Source: Pseudosulfitobacter pseudonitzschiae (GTDB lineage: Bacteria; Pseudomonadota; Alphaproteobacteria; Rhodobacterales; Rhodobacteraceae). From it: a stretch of DNA of 64,000 nt. Where the stretch lies: assembly GCF_002222635.1 (NCBI RefSeq), contig NZ_CP022415.1, forward strand, positions 2,046,001 to 2,110,000, written 5' to 3'. This document shows, piece by piece, positions 1 through 9,274 of the stretch. The translations under genes and the position numbers were made by a program. Each line of letters opens with the position of its first letter. Position 1 is the first letter of the stretch. A model generated the notes under the pieces. It saw nothing but the letters and a program-made list of their open reading frames with translations, did not search any database and was not told the origin of the DNA.

Positions 1-220
1 TGCGGCCCCGTTCCAACAGCATGTTCATCGCAACCGATCCCGATTGCGCCCATGTGCGCTCAAGCTCGCGTTCGATCTGTGCGGCTTGGGCTGCGTCGGC
101 GGTTTGCAACTGTTCAAGCAAGGCAGGAACATCACCTTGGGCCAGCGCGGGTATGGAATTCCCGACTGTCAGTGCGATTGCCGCAACGATAAGGTGGCGA
201 AGGAGTGTTTTGATGCCCAT
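1..220 (-). CDS. TPR-like periplasmic protein, N-terminal part (cut by window edge)
   Basis: Reading leftwards from an ATG at 220, the frame stays open to the window edge and gives 73 residues. The first 26 or so residues form a signal peptide: a basic start (MGIKTLLRHL), a hydrophobic core and an ALAQ cleavage site. After it comes a helical stretch (LLEQLQTADAAQAAQIERELERTW) that looks like the first helix pair of a TPR or Sel1-type repeat. I infer a secreted or periplasmic TPR protein. It is divergent from the SCP2 gene at 297, leaving 76 bp for both promoters. The C-terminal part is outside the window, so the function is open. Confidence 0.6.
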   Translation of the reverse strand, partial: MGIKTLLRHLIVAAIALTVGNSIPALAQGDVPALLEQLQTADAAQAAQIERELERTWAQSGSVAMNMLLERGR

Positions 221-296
221 AGTATTCTCGAATGTAACAGCTTGGCCGTGCAAATCCAGACATCGGCAGCAGCAATCGACAAAAAGGGCATGACAG

Positions 297-587
297 ATGA
301 GTGATGTGGTTCAAGAAGCGGTAAAAGTTCTTAACGAAAAGATGCAGGGGCAGGATTTTTCTGGCACCGCGAAGTTCGAGATCGAGGGCGAAGGATCGGT
401 TATTATCGACAGCGACGGTGCCCACGTCGGTGACGAAGACGCCGATGTGACGCTGACAGCCGACGCCGAGACGTTTCAGGGCATCATCGACGGCGACACC
501 AACCCCACATCAGCCTTCATGACCGGAAAGCTGAAAGTTGACGGTGACATGGGCATGGCGATGAAGCTGGCATCGGCTCTGGCCTGA
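297..587 (+). CDS. SCP2 sterol-binding domain protein
   Basis: A 96-residue protein made of one SCP-2-like domain, a hydrophobic-cavity fold that binds lipids or acyl chains. Diagnostic segments are the middle strand region (FEIEGEGSVIID) and the C-terminal stretch around FMTGKLKVDGDMGMAMKLA, where the GKLKVDGD element is typical of the family. There is no signal peptide, so it should be cytoplasmic. An AAGGG stretch lies about 10 bases before the ATG. The stop overlaps the start of the next gene (ATGA), so it is probably cotranslated with the alpha/beta hydrolase. The ligand is unknown. Confidence 0.85.
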   Translation: MSDVVQEAVKVLNEKMQGQDFSGTAKFEIEGEGSVIIDSDGAHVGDEDADVTLTADAETFQGIIDGDTNPTSAFMTGKLKVDGDMGMAMKLASALA

Positions 588-1528
588 TGACATTTGAGGC
601 CGCACCCCTGTTCGTCGACCATCACCCGGGTCCGCCGGGGGGACAGGCCCATTGGGCCACCACGTCAGACGGGTTGCGGGTGCGGGTCGCCCACTGGAAT
701 GCCAAGGCGCCCAAGGGCACCGTGTTGTTGTTCCCCGGACGCACCGAGTACGTCGAAAAATACGCCCCCGCCGCCAGCGAACTGGCGGCGCGCGGCTTTG
801 CCACCGTTACGATCGACTGGCGTGGTCAGGGGTTAGCCGACCGGATGCTGGACGAGGTTCGCACCGGCCATGTCGTCGATTTTATGGATTATCAGAAAGA
901 CGTGGCCAGTATGGTTGCACTGGCCCACGAAATGAAGCTGCCGCAACCTTGGTTTCTGCTGGGCCACTCGATGGGCGGGTGTATCGGCCTACGCGCGCTC
1001 TACGAAGGTCTTCCGGTAAAGGCGGCAGCCTTTACCGGGCCAATGTGGGGTATCCGTATCGCCGGACACTTGCGGCCTGTTGCTTGGGCACTTTCGCACA
1101 TTATGCCCAAGCTGGGGCAGGGGCACCGCCTGCCCCCCGGCACGAAACTGTCGTCCTACGTCATGTCCGACCCATTCGAAGACAACCTGCTGACCCGCGA
1201 CCGCGCAATGTGGGACATGATGGTGGACCAGTTGAACGCCCACCCCGAACTGGCGCTTGGTGGACCCAGCATCGCATGGCTGCGCGAAGCGTTGTTCGAA
1301 ACGCAGACCCTGTCCAAGATGGCAGCGCCGGATTTGCCCTGCATCGCCTTCATGGGTACCAATGAGCGGATCGTACACACCGAACGCGTGATCCAGCGCA
1401 TGGAAAACTGGCCCAAGGGTGATCTGATCATGGTCGAGGATGGCGAGCATGAGATTATCATGGAAGGACCGGCCAAGCGCGGCCCGATCTTCGATCAAAT
1501 GGTGCAAACCTTCCTTGCTGCGGCCTAG
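587..1528 (+). CDS. alpha/beta hydrolase, lysophospholipase/monoglyceride lipase type
   Basis: A 313-residue serine hydrolase of the PldB-like (Hydrolase_4) group. The nucleophile elbow GHSMGG puts the catalytic Ser near residue 128. The oxyanion and early-strand region is VLLFPGRTEYVEKY, and DWRGQGLADR follows. A late Asp/His pair is plausible around EDGEHEII, which supplies the His. The start codon overlaps the stop of the SCP2 gene, so the two are translationally coupled. A lipid-related hydrolase beside a lipid-binding protein fits, but the actual substrate cannot be read from the sequence. Confidence 0.85.
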   Translation: MTFEAAPLFVDHHPGPPGGQAHWATTSDGLRVRVAHWNAKAPKGTVLLFPGRTEYVEKYAPAASELAARGFATVTIDWRGQGLADRMLDEVRTGHVVDFMDYQKDVASMVALAHEMKLPQPWFLLGHSMGGCIGLRALYEGLPVKAAAFTGPMWGIRIAGHLRPVAWALSHIMPKLGQGHRLPPGTKLSSYVMSDPFEDNLLTRDRAMWDMMVDQLNAHPELALGGPSIAWLREALFETQTLSKMAAPDLPCIAFMGTNERIVHTERVIQRMENWPKGDLIMVEDGEHEIIMEGPAKRGPIFDQMVQTFLAAA

Positions 1529-1560
1529 GAACCTTTTGGCGACGTGCTAGGTTGGACGGC

Positions 1561-2562
1561 ATGGCCGATCCACTTTTGACATTCACCGAGTATGGAATCT
1601 ATTGCGCGCGGGGCGATTTTTACATTGACCCGTGGCGCCCCGTTGACCGTGCCCTGATCACCCACGGCCACGCCGACCACGCGCGCGGAGGTATGGGCCA
1701 CTATCTGGCCACTGACCTGGCCGCCCCCGTGATGCGGCACAGACTGGGCGGCATCCCGCTGGAAACTGTCCGCTACAACGAGGTACGCGACATCGGTGGT
1801 GTTTCGGTGTCCTTTCACCCTGCTGGCCATGTGCCCGGCTCGGCACAGATCCGTGTTGCGTATGGCGGCGAGGTTTGGGTCGCCTCGGGCGATTACAAGG
1901 TGGTCGATGACGGGCTGTCGACCCCGTTCGAACCGGTGCCCTGCCATCATTTTATCACCGAAAGCACCTTTGGCCTGCCGGTGTTCCGCTGGAAGCCGCA
2001 AGCCGAGGTGGCGGCCGATCTGAATGCATGGTGGGCCGCCTGCGCGGATGCGGGGCAGACGGCCGTGCTGGGGGCCTATGCCTTGGGCAAGGCACAGCGC
2101 CTGCTGTCGATGCTGGACCCCGCCATCGGCCCGATCCTGTGTCACACTGCCATCGAGAACACCAACGCGATCCTGCGCGACCAAGGGCTGACCCTGCCCG
2201 ATACCATCCACGCCATTGCCGAGGTCGCCCCGCAACAGCACCCGCGCGCGTTGCTGCTGGCGCCGCCATCAGCGACCGACAGCAAATGGGCGGCCAAATT
2301 CGGCGGGCGCCAGACCGGATTTGCCTCGGGGTGGATGGCGCTGCGCGGTATCCGGCGGCGCCGTGCGCAGGACCGCGGCTTTGTCATTTCCGATCACGCG
2401 GATTGGTCAGGCCTGTTATGGGCGATCGAACAAACGCGCGCTGAAAACATATATGTAACACATGGTTACACCGAAATATTCACACGTTACCTGAATTCTG
2501 CCGGATGGAACGCCAAAGTGATACCCACCCAATTCGGCACTGAAGGGGAAGACGCGGCATGA
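1561..2562 (+). CDS. ligase-associated DNA exonuclease (metallo-beta-lactamase fold)
   Basis: A 333-residue member of the MBL-fold exonuclease family that travels with ATP-dependent DNA ligases. The metal-binding motif HGHADHARGG (HxHxDH) is near residue 33. Further His residues follow in HPAGHVPGSAQI, and the C-terminal part has ISDHADW and YVTHGYTE, which suit the beta-CASP-like part of the family. The start is ATG 1561 rather than an in-frame TTG at 1552. Its stop overlaps the ligase start (ATGA). By family knowledge it processes DNA ends before ligation. The helicase and phosphoesterase that often complete this module are not adjacent here. Confidence 0.88.
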   Translation: MADPLLTFTEYGIYCARGDFYIDPWRPVDRALITHGHADHARGGMGHYLATDLAAPVMRHRLGGIPLETVRYNEVRDIGGVSVSFHPAGHVPGSAQIRVAYGGEVWVASGDYKVVDDGLSTPFEPVPCHHFITESTFGLPVFRWKPQAEVAADLNAWWAACADAGQTAVLGAYALGKAQRLLSMLDPAIGPILCHTAIENTNAILRDQGLTLPDTIHAIAEVAPQQHPRALLLAPPSATDSKWAAKFGGRQTGFASGWMALRGIRRRRAQDRGFVISDHADWSGLLWAIEQTRAENIYVTHGYTEIFTRYLNSAGWNAKVIPTQFGTEGEDAA

Positions 2563-4151
2563 ACCGCTTTGCCGCTCTCTTCAACGCACTGGACCAAAGC
2601 ACCAAGACCACCACGAAAGTCACTGCTTTGGCTGACTATTTCAGCCAGGCACCCGAGCCTGACCGCGTCTGGACCATCGCCATGTTCTCGGGCCGCCGCC
2701 CCAAACGTGCGGTGACTACAACGCGCCTGCGCGAATGGGCAGCAGAACGCGCGGGCATCCCGCTGTGGCTGTTCGAGGAAAGCTATCCCATCGTCGGCGA
2801 TCTGGCGGAAACCATTGCACTGGTTCTGCCCCCGCCGACATCGCAAACCGATCACAGTTTGTCATATTGGATCAATGCCTTGCGCGGCCTTCCTGATACC
2901 AACGATGAAGATCGAAAAGCCTTTGTTTTGAACGCATGGGACCAACTGCCCGACACACAGTGGTTCTTGTTCAACAAGCTGATCACCGGCGGGTTTCGCG
3001 TGGGGATCAGTCAAAAACTGATGACCCGCGCCTTGGCCCGTGCCACCCAGCGGGACGAGGCGGAACTGGCACACCGTTTGATGGGGAACTGGCAGCCCGA
3101 CAGTATTACGTGGCACCAGTTAATCGAAGCCGAAGATCCCGCCGCCGACGCCGCGCGGCCCTATCCGTTTTATCTGGCTTACGGGTTAGACGAAATACCG
3201 GAAAACCTTGGCCTACCAAGTGATTGGCAGGCAGAGTGGAAGTGGGACGGCGTCCGTGGCCAGCTGATCTTGCGCGGTGGTCAGCACTTTGTCTGGTCGC
3301 GCGGCGAAGAGCTGATGACCGACCGCTTTCCCGAGCTTGCCCGAGCGTTGGATTTCCTGCCCGACGGCACCGTTCTGGACGGCGAATTGCTGGTATGGGG
3401 CGACGGTGCGCCGCAATCGTTCAACGCGCTGCAAAAACGGATCGGGCGCAAGACGGTGCCGAAAAAGCTGCTGACCGAAGCGCCGGTGATCCTCTATGCC
3501 TATGACCTGCTGGAAGACGGCGGGCAGGATATCCGCAGCCTGCCCCTGTCCGAGCGTCGCGCGCGTCTGGAGCGGCTGACTGCCGGTCTGCCCGCTGATG
3601 CCCCGGTGATCCAATCGCCCAAGATCCCGTTCGACGACTGGGCACAGCTGCACGCATTGCGCGCCACCGCCCGCGATGTTCAGGCCGAAGGGTTGATGCT
3701 GAAGCGCGCCGCCAGCCCCTATCTGGCAGGTCGCAAAAAAGGTGACTGGTGGAAATGGAAGCTGGACCCGCTGACCATCGACGCGGTGATGATCTATGCC
3801 CAATCAGGCGCAGGCCGCCGCGCCAATTTGTTCACGGACTTCACCTTTGCCGTCTGGAACGGCAACGATCTGGTGCCCTTCACCAAGGCGTACTCGGGCC
3901 TGACCGACGACGAATTTCGCCAGATCACCGCATGGGTCAGGAAAAACACCCTGCAACGATTTGGCCCTGTCCGTCAGGTCACCCCGCACCATGTCTTCGA
4001 GATCGCCTTTGAGGGCATTCAGGCCAGCCCGCGCCACAAATCCGGCGTCGCACTGCGGTTTCCGCGCATGTCCCGCTGGCGGCAGGACAAGCCCGTACAA
4101 GAGGCTAATACTCTGGACGATTTGAACGAAATGCTTGGCCTCTACGGCTAG
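2559..4151 (+). CDS. ATP-dependent DNA ligase, exonuclease-associated family
   Basis: A 530-residue ligase. It has an N-terminal helical DNA-binding domain (about 1-190), then the nucleotidyltransferase domain with the adenylated lysine in EWKWDGVRG (KxDG, near residue 226). The motif LDGELLVW is at about 275, and the C-terminal OB fold includes the motif KSGVALRFPRMSRWR. The length suits the bacterial ligase B/C-like family that pairs with an MBL-fold exonuclease. It is coupled to the exonuclease by a 4-bp overlap. The role is probably repair ligation alongside the replicative NAD-dependent enzyme, which is not in this window. Confidence 0.92.
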   Translation: MNRFAALFNALDQSTKTTTKVTALADYFSQAPEPDRVWTIAMFSGRRPKRAVTTTRLREWAAERAGIPLWLFEESYPIVGDLAETIALVLPPPTSQTDHSLSYWINALRGLPDTNDEDRKAFVLNAWDQLPDTQWFLFNKLITGGFRVGISQKLMTRALARATQRDEAELAHRLMGNWQPDSITWHQLIEAEDPAADAARPYPFYLAYGLDEIPENLGLPSDWQAEWKWDGVRGQLILRGGQHFVWSRGEELMTDRFPELARALDFLPDGTVLDGELLVWGDGAPQSFNALQKRIGRKTVPKKLLTEAPVILYAYDLLEDGGQDIRSLPLSERRARLERLTAGLPADAPVIQSPKIPFDDWAQLHALRATARDVQAEGLMLKRAASPYLAGRKKGDWWKWKLDPLTIDAVMIYAQSGAGRRANLFTDFTFAVWNGNDLVPFTKAYSGLTDDEFRQITAWVRKNTLQRFGPVRQVTPHHVFEIAFEGIQASPRHKSGVALRFPRMSRWRQDKPVQEANTLDDLNEMLGLYG

Positions 4152-4210
4152 CCTTGCCCTCACTCATTCACGCACATACCTATGAGCGAACACAAATCAG
4201 AGGTTTCCCG

Positions 4211-6031
4211 ATGTTCCAGCTACCCTTTCCTGTCCGTGACGCCAACGCAGCCGGTGGTGACAAACCGCTGGGCAACTTGCCCGAATGGAACCTCGACGAC
4301 CTTTATACAGGCGAAGACGCCCCCGAACTGAAGCGCGATCTGGACTGGCTGGAAGAGGCCTGCGCCAGCTTTGCGCATGATTTCGAAAACAATCTGGCCA
4401 GCCTTGATGCCGAAGGGCTACTGGACTGCATCCTGCGTCAGGAAAAAATCAACCAGATCGCGGGGCGCATCATGTCCTATGCCGGTCTGCGGTACTACCA
4501 GCAAACCACCGATGGCGGGCGCGCGAAATTCATGTCCGACGTGCAGGAAAAGATCACCAACTTTACCACGCCGCTGGTGTTCTTCACGCTGGAACTGAAC
4601 CGGCTGGACGATGACCACCTGTCAAAACTGATGCACCAGAACGCCGATCTGGCCCGCTACGAGCCGGTCTTTGATCGCATCCGCGCGATGAAGCCCTATC
4701 AGTTGTCCGACGAGATGGAAAAATTCCTGCACGATCTGGGCGTGGTCGGCGATGCATGGGAACGACTGTTTGACGAAACCATTGCAGGGCTGGAATTCAA
4801 CGTGCAAGGGGACGAGCTGACCATCGAGGGCACGCTGAACCTGCTGACCGACCCCGACCGCGACACACGCCAAGCCGCCGCCGAGGAACTGGCGGATGTG
4901 TTTGGCAAGAACATCAAAACCTTCGCCCGCGTCCACAATACGCAGACCAAGGAAAAAGAAATCATGGACCGCTGGCGCGAGATGCCCACGGCCCAGACCG
5001 GACGGCACCTCAGCAACCATGTGGAACCCGAAGTGGTCGAGGCGCTGCGCACTGCCGTGGTAAATGCCTATCCCAAGCTCAGCCACCGGTACTATGAGTT
5101 GAAGCGCAAGTGGTTGGGTCTGGACCGGATGCAGGTCTGGGACCGCAACGCGCCGCTGCCGCTGGAAGACCCCAAACCAGTGCCGTGGGAGGCCGCAGAA
5201 AAGACGGTGATGGACGCCTATAACGCCTTCGACCCGCGCATGGGCGAAATCGCCGCCCCCTTCTTTACCAAGGGCTGGATCGACGCGCCGGTGAAACCCG
5301 GCAAGGCACCCGGTGCCTTTGCCCACCCCACTGTTACGAACGTGCATCCTTATGTGATGCTGAACTATCTGGGCAAACCGCGCGACGTGATGACGCTGGC
5401 GCATGAACTGGGCCACGGCGTGCATCAGGTTCTGGCCGCCGATCAGGGCGAAATGCTGTCGTCGACCCCGCTGACACTGGCCGAAACCGCGTCGGTCTTT
5501 GGTGAAATGCTGACTTTCCGCAAGATGCTGGACGGGGCCAAAACGAATGCCCAGCGCAAGGTTCTGCTGGCGGGCAAGGTCGAGGACATGATCAACACGG
5601 TCGTCCGCCAGATCGCGTTCTATGATTTCGAATGTAAATTGCACGCTGCCCGTCGCAGCGGCGAGTTGACGCCCGAAGACATCGGTGAATTGTGGATGAG
5701 CGTTCAGGGTGAAAGCCTAGGACCGGCCTTCGACTTCATGAACGGCTACGAGCATTTCTGGGCCTATATCCCGCACTTTGTCCATTCGCCATTTTATGTC
5801 TATGCCTATGCGTTTGGCGACGGCTTGGTGAACGCGCTGTATTCCGTCTACGCGGAAGGCGCCGAAGGGTTCGAAGATAAATACTTCGACATGCTGCGCG
5901 CAGGCGGATCGAAACACCACAAAGAGCTTTTGGCCCCCTTTGGTCTTGACGCTTCGGATCCTGCGTTCTGGGACAAGGGTCTGGCGATGATCTCGGGCTT
6001 CATCGACGAATTGGAAGCTATGGAAGACTGA
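4211..6031 (+). CDS. M3 family oligoendopeptidase (PepF-like)
   Basis: A 606-residue zinc metallopeptidase of the M3B (oligoendopeptidase F) family. The zinc motif HELGHGVHQ (HExxH) is near residue 398, and the third ligand region follows about 25 residues later (TLAETASVFGE). The N-terminal helical PF08439-type region precedes it. There is no signal peptide, so it is cytosolic and should degrade short peptides. I chose ATG 4211, preceded by an AGAGG stretch, because the upstream TTG at 4154 would add 19 residues unlike the family. It stands alone downstream of the ligase. Confidence 0.9.
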   Translation: MFQLPFPVRDANAAGGDKPLGNLPEWNLDDLYTGEDAPELKRDLDWLEEACASFAHDFENNLASLDAEGLLDCILRQEKINQIAGRIMSYAGLRYYQQTTDGGRAKFMSDVQEKITNFTTPLVFFTLELNRLDDDHLSKLMHQNADLARYEPVFDRIRAMKPYQLSDEMEKFLHDLGVVGDAWERLFDETIAGLEFNVQGDELTIEGTLNLLTDPDRDTRQAAAEELADVFGKNIKTFARVHNTQTKEKEIMDRWREMPTAQTGRHLSNHVEPEVVEALRTAVVNAYPKLSHRYYELKRKWLGLDRMQVWDRNAPLPLEDPKPVPWEAAEKTVMDAYNAFDPRMGEIAAPFFTKGWIDAPVKPGKAPGAFAHPTVTNVHPYVMLNYLGKPRDVMTLAHELGHGVHQVLAADQGEMLSSTPLTLAETASVFGEMLTFRKMLDGAKTNAQRKVLLAGKVEDMINTVVRQIAFYDFECKLHAARRSGELTPEDIGELWMSVQGESLGPAFDFMNGYEHFWAYIPHFVHSPFYVYAYAFGDGLVNALYSVYAEGAEGFEDKYFDMLRAGGSKHHKELLAPFGLDASDPAFWDKGLAMISGFIDELEAMED

Positions 6032-6150
6032 CCCATCCGCACCGGCGCGGGATATGACTTGCGTCGGTGCCCTTCCGCCCGCTCATGGAGAGCCGTTCGC
6101 CCCTCGCATGGTCCGTAATGATCCCGCACATTGCCAAAACTGATAGCTGA

Positions 6151-6627
6151 ATGATCACACTATCCCCCCTGCCACCTGACGATTTTTCCCGCGTGGCACA
6201 TATTACCGTGCATCCTGAGCAGGTGAAATTCTCAGGCACTATAGAACAGGCCTTTGCCGCCCCCGAGCCTTCGATGGATTATCATGCAATCCAGCAAGGC
6301 CCCAAAGTTGTCGGATTTTTCAAAATCGACCGCGCGTACAGCGTTATCCACGACTTCGCCCCGCCAACCGCACTTGGGTTGCGTGCGGTCATGGTGGATG
6401 CGGTCCATCAGGGTCAGGGGATCGGCCAAGCGCTGTGCCATGCGTTGCCCAACTATCTGGCCCGCCTCTACCCCAAGGCCGACAGCTTGTGGTTAACAGT
6501 AAATGTGCTGAACGCGGGTGCCGTGCGAGCCTATGTCAAAGGCGGCTTTATCGACACCGGCAACCAGTGGCCGCATGGCGGCGCGGGACCCCAGCACATT
6601 CTGCGCCTGCCGCTGCACACTATTTAA
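6151..6627 (+). CDS. GNAT family N-acetyltransferase
   Basis: A 158-residue acetyltransferase. The acetyl-CoA loop is seen in VDAVHQGQGIGQAL (Q/RxxGxG/A form), and the strand before it is ALGLRAVMVDA. The C-terminal VLNAGAVRAYVKGGF is the usual last-helix region (N..A...Y...GF). The substrate is not predictable. Its 3' end overlaps the convergent DksA/TraR gene by 8 bp, so the two transcripts must run into each other. Confidence 0.85.
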   Translation: MITLSPLPPDDFSRVAHITVHPEQVKFSGTIEQAFAAPEPSMDYHAIQQGPKVVGFFKIDRAYSVIHDFAPPTALGLRAVMVDAVHQGQGIGQALCHALPNYLARLYPKADSLWLTVNVLNAGAVRAYVKGGFIDTGNQWPHGGAGPQHILRLPLHTI

Positions 6628-6889
6628 GCTGCGAATCCTTGGAGCCGCGCCGGTTGAAACCGCCGCGGTCTTGCTGGCGCCCGTCACGCTCTGACGCGCA
6701 ATCCACGCACAACTTGACCCCCGGCAGCGCGACGCGCCGCCGTTCGGGAATTTCCTCTTCGCATTCCGCGCAATACTTCAGGCTTTCGCCCACTGGCGCT
6801 TTGCGCGCTTTCATCCGCGCCAGTTCGTCATTAATCGACGCTTCGATCTGTTCGGACACTGCGCCGTCTTTTGCCCATCCTCCGGCCAT
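6620..6889 (-). CDS. DksA/TraR family C4 zinc-finger protein
   Basis: An 89-residue protein with the C4 zinc finger CAEC-x17-CVDC (residues about 49-73) of the DksA/TraR family. It has a short N-terminal helix (EQIEASINDELARMKAR) and no long coiled coil, as in TraR-type short members. These proteins enter the RNA polymerase secondary channel and alter initiation. Whether this short one does so is inference. The tail is hydrophilic (GGFNRRGSKDS). Confidence 0.82.
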   Translation of the reverse strand: MAGGWAKDGAVSEQIEASINDELARMKARKAPVGESLKYCAECEEEIPERRRVALPGVKLCVDCASERDGRQQDRGGFNRRGSKDSQLK

Positions 6890-7000
6890 TTTGCACCTCT
6901 GTCTTTACGATATATCTAGGGTGACACGCCCTGACGTCACCCTTTGGAAGCTAACGGTTGTATGTTTACTCTGCGCCAACATGCCTGAAAGGACCAGATC

Positions 7001-8167
7001 ATGCGCACCGCTCTTAAAATCATCGCAGCCCTTATTGTTCTCGCCGTAGCAGCGTTTTTTACCTTTGCCCCTGCCTATGTCGAGAGCACCCGCAACGCGG
7101 TGGTGCCGCATGACCCCTACCCGGTTTCCGACGTGGCCCGCGCCCTGCACGACGAAATGATCGTGGGCGACTGGCATGCCGACAGCCTGCTGTGGAACCG
7201 CGACATCACAAAACGTGGCGACCGTGGGCAAGTGGACGTGCCCCGCCTGATCGAAGGCGGCGTCACCATTCAGGTCTTTACCGCGGTCACAAAATCCCCC
7301 GCCGGCCAGAACTACGAGGAAAACTCGGCAGAGGCCTTTGACAACATCACCCCGCTGGCTATCGGCCAACTGTGGCCGGTGCGTACGTGGAACAGCATTC
7401 TGGAGCGCGCGCTGTATCAGGCCGAAAAGCTGCACAAAGCCGCCGCAAAAGACCCTGCGAATCTGACCATTATCAAAACCCGCGCCGATCTTGACGCACA
7501 TCTGGCCGCCCGTGCCGCAGGCAGCACCGCCGTTGGTGCCATTCTTGGCATCGAAGGCGCACACCCGCTTGAGGGTGATCTGGCCAACCTCGACAAGATC
7601 GAAACGGCAGGGCACCGCGTCATCGGCCTGCAACACTTTTTTGACAACGCTTTGGGCGGGTCCCTACACGGCGAGGGCAATCTGGGCCTGACCGAGTTCG
7701 GCCGCGCTGTTGTCGCTGACGTAGCCGAACGCGGCATGGTGCTGGATCTGGCACATTCATCACCACAAGTGGCCCGCGACGTGCTGGCAATGACCGATAT
7801 GCCAGTGATTGTCAGCCACACCGGCATCCACGGCAATTGCCCGGTAAAGCGGAACTTTCCCGATGATCTGATGCGCGAGATTGCAGCATCGGGTGGCGTT
7901 ATCGGCATGGGCTATTGGGCCGAAGTGGCCTGTAACGACATCACACCCTCGGGCATCGCCAAGATGATCAAGGCAGGGATCGCCACCGTGGGCGCGGATC
8001 ACGTCTCGCTGGGGTCGGACTTTGACGGGTCGGTCGAAACCGCCTTTGACACATCGGAACTGCCTGCGCTGACCCATGCCATGATCGAGGCCGGGATTTC
8101 CGAAGCCGACATTCGCAAAGTCGCCGGCGAAAACATGGTTCGGGTGCTCAAGGCGCGGCTGAAGTAA
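7001..8167 (+). CDS. membrane-anchored dipeptidase, peptidase M19 (renal dipeptidase) family
   Basis: A 388-residue protein with one N-terminal membrane segment (IIAALIVLAVAAFFTFAPAYV, about 7-27) followed by a TIM-barrel dipeptidase. Metal ligands appear as DWHADSL near residue 55, the carboxylate in IEGAHPLEG, and His in LAHSSP and VSHTGIHG. SLGSDFDG near the end is the family signature. It probably hydrolyses dipeptides outside or at the outer face of the inner membrane. Transcription may start in the 110 bp after the divergent zinc-finger gene. Confidence 0.9.
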   Translation: MRTALKIIAALIVLAVAAFFTFAPAYVESTRNAVVPHDPYPVSDVARALHDEMIVGDWHADSLLWNRDITKRGDRGQVDVPRLIEGGVTIQVFTAVTKSPAGQNYEENSAEAFDNITPLAIGQLWPVRTWNSILERALYQAEKLHKAAAKDPANLTIIKTRADLDAHLAARAAGSTAVGAILGIEGAHPLEGDLANLDKIETAGHRVIGLQHFFDNALGGSLHGEGNLGLTEFGRAVVADVAERGMVLDLAHSSPQVARDVLAMTDMPVIVSHTGIHGNCPVKRNFPDDLMREIAASGGVIGMGYWAEVACNDITPSGIAKMIKAGIATVGADHVSLGSDFDGSVETAFDTSELPALTHAMIEAGISEADIRKVAGENMVRVLKARLK

Positions 8168-8170
8168 GCG

Positions 8171-9091
8171 TCAGATTGCAAAACCTGTTGCGCGCACGCG
8201 GTCCAGAAACCGCGTGGCCAGATCCGGCTCGGTAGTGCTGAGACATTGGTGGGCAAAATACCACCAGATGTATTTGTCATAGGCGCGCCGCGACGGTTCC
8301 ACACGCAACAGATCAACCAAGGTTGCACGGTCGCGCGCCTCGTCAGCGATGTGGGCAAAATCGGCCTGCCCGCACAAGATCACCGGTTTGCGGTGCAAAT
8401 AGGCCTCGATTCCCACGGCAGAGTTGATTGTAACCACGCGATCACTGGCGGCGATGATGTCGTGGATGTTGCCCTCGGTCACGGTCACTCCCGCCATTTT
8501 CTTCAGGCGTGCACGTGTCTTGGGATCGTTATCGCGCGGATGCGGCTTGACCATCACCGGCCCGCGATCAGCGTCAAGCACGCCTTGCAGCATCTCCCAG
8601 CGGTCCAGCCACATGGTCTCATCCACAGTGCGATGCACTTCGGACTGAAAGAACACCGCCGTACCGCCATCGGGCACGTCGGCCTCTTCCTCGGGCTGCG
8701 TGTATCGCGAGGTACGCGCACCAACCAACCGCGCCCTGAGCTTGCGGAAAAATGCCCGTGCTGCCTCAGCTTCTATCTGTGCAGGCTTGAACGGTTGCCC
8801 ACCGATGGACGAAAAGGCGCGGATGCCGGTCGAGTCCATGTTCCAAAACGGATAGATATAGGCCACGCCCGCGTTTAGAATACGCGCATGGGTGAACCGC
8901 CCGTGGTTTATGATGTGAAATGCGGCATCCGCTTCGACCTCGGCCATTACGCTGTCGCGGTCCAGATCGACCACCTCGAACGGTACATCCAGTGCCGCCA
9001 GCCCTTCGGTCAGCCGCGTATAGAACGGCATCAACCCACCGCCCAGCGGCCCCAGCCACGAACGTGGCACATGAAAGACAATCCGGCTCAT
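8171..9091 (-). CDS. capsular polysaccharide biosynthesis-type protein (Capsule_synth-like)
   Basis: A 306-residue protein resembling the KpsS/KpsC-like capsule synthesis domain, which transfers Kdo-type residues in known members. The useful segments are VMVKPHPRDNDP near residue 195, the region IIAASDRVVTINSAVGIEAYLHRKPVILCGQA, and the C-terminal YIWWYFAHQCL, all typical of this family. There is no signal peptide or membrane segment. No other capsule gene is adjacent, so it may act in a dispersed surface polysaccharide pathway. It ends 3 bp from the convergent dipeptidase stop. Confidence 0.75.
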   Translation of the reverse strand: MSRIVFHVPRSWLGPLGGGLMPFYTRLTEGLAALDVPFEVVDLDRDSVMAEVEADAAFHIINHGRFTHARILNAGVAYIYPFWNMDSTGIRAFSSIGGQPFKPAQIEAEAARAFFRKLRARLVGARTSRYTQPEEEADVPDGGTAVFFQSEVHRTVDETMWLDRWEMLQGVLDADRGPVMVKPHPRDNDPKTRARLKKMAGVTVTEGNIHDIIAASDRVVTINSAVGIEAYLHRKPVILCGQADFAHIADEARDRATLVDLLRVEPSRRAYDKYIWWYFAHQCLSTTEPDLATRFLDRVRATGFAI

Positions 9092-9214
9092 TCACGCCCC
9101 GCCTTTGGTTGATTGGCATCCGTCTCATGCCACATTGGTTGCACCCTATGCCTGTCGCGCCGCCAACGCTATGTGCATTGCTTGATTTGTCACATTTAAC
9201 GCGGTGCAGGATAT

Positions 9215-9243
9215 AGAAAAAATGCCCCACCCCTTGCGGGGCA
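9215..9243 (-). terminator. intrinsic terminator of rpoH
   Basis: On the minus strand the stem TGCCCC / GGGGCA encloses a short loop and is followed at once by ATTTTTTC. It starts 32 bases after the rpoH stop, a normal distance for a rho-independent terminator. Confidence 0.8.
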
Positions 9244-9274
9244 GAGCATTCCGGTTCCGTTGCAATCGCTGCGA

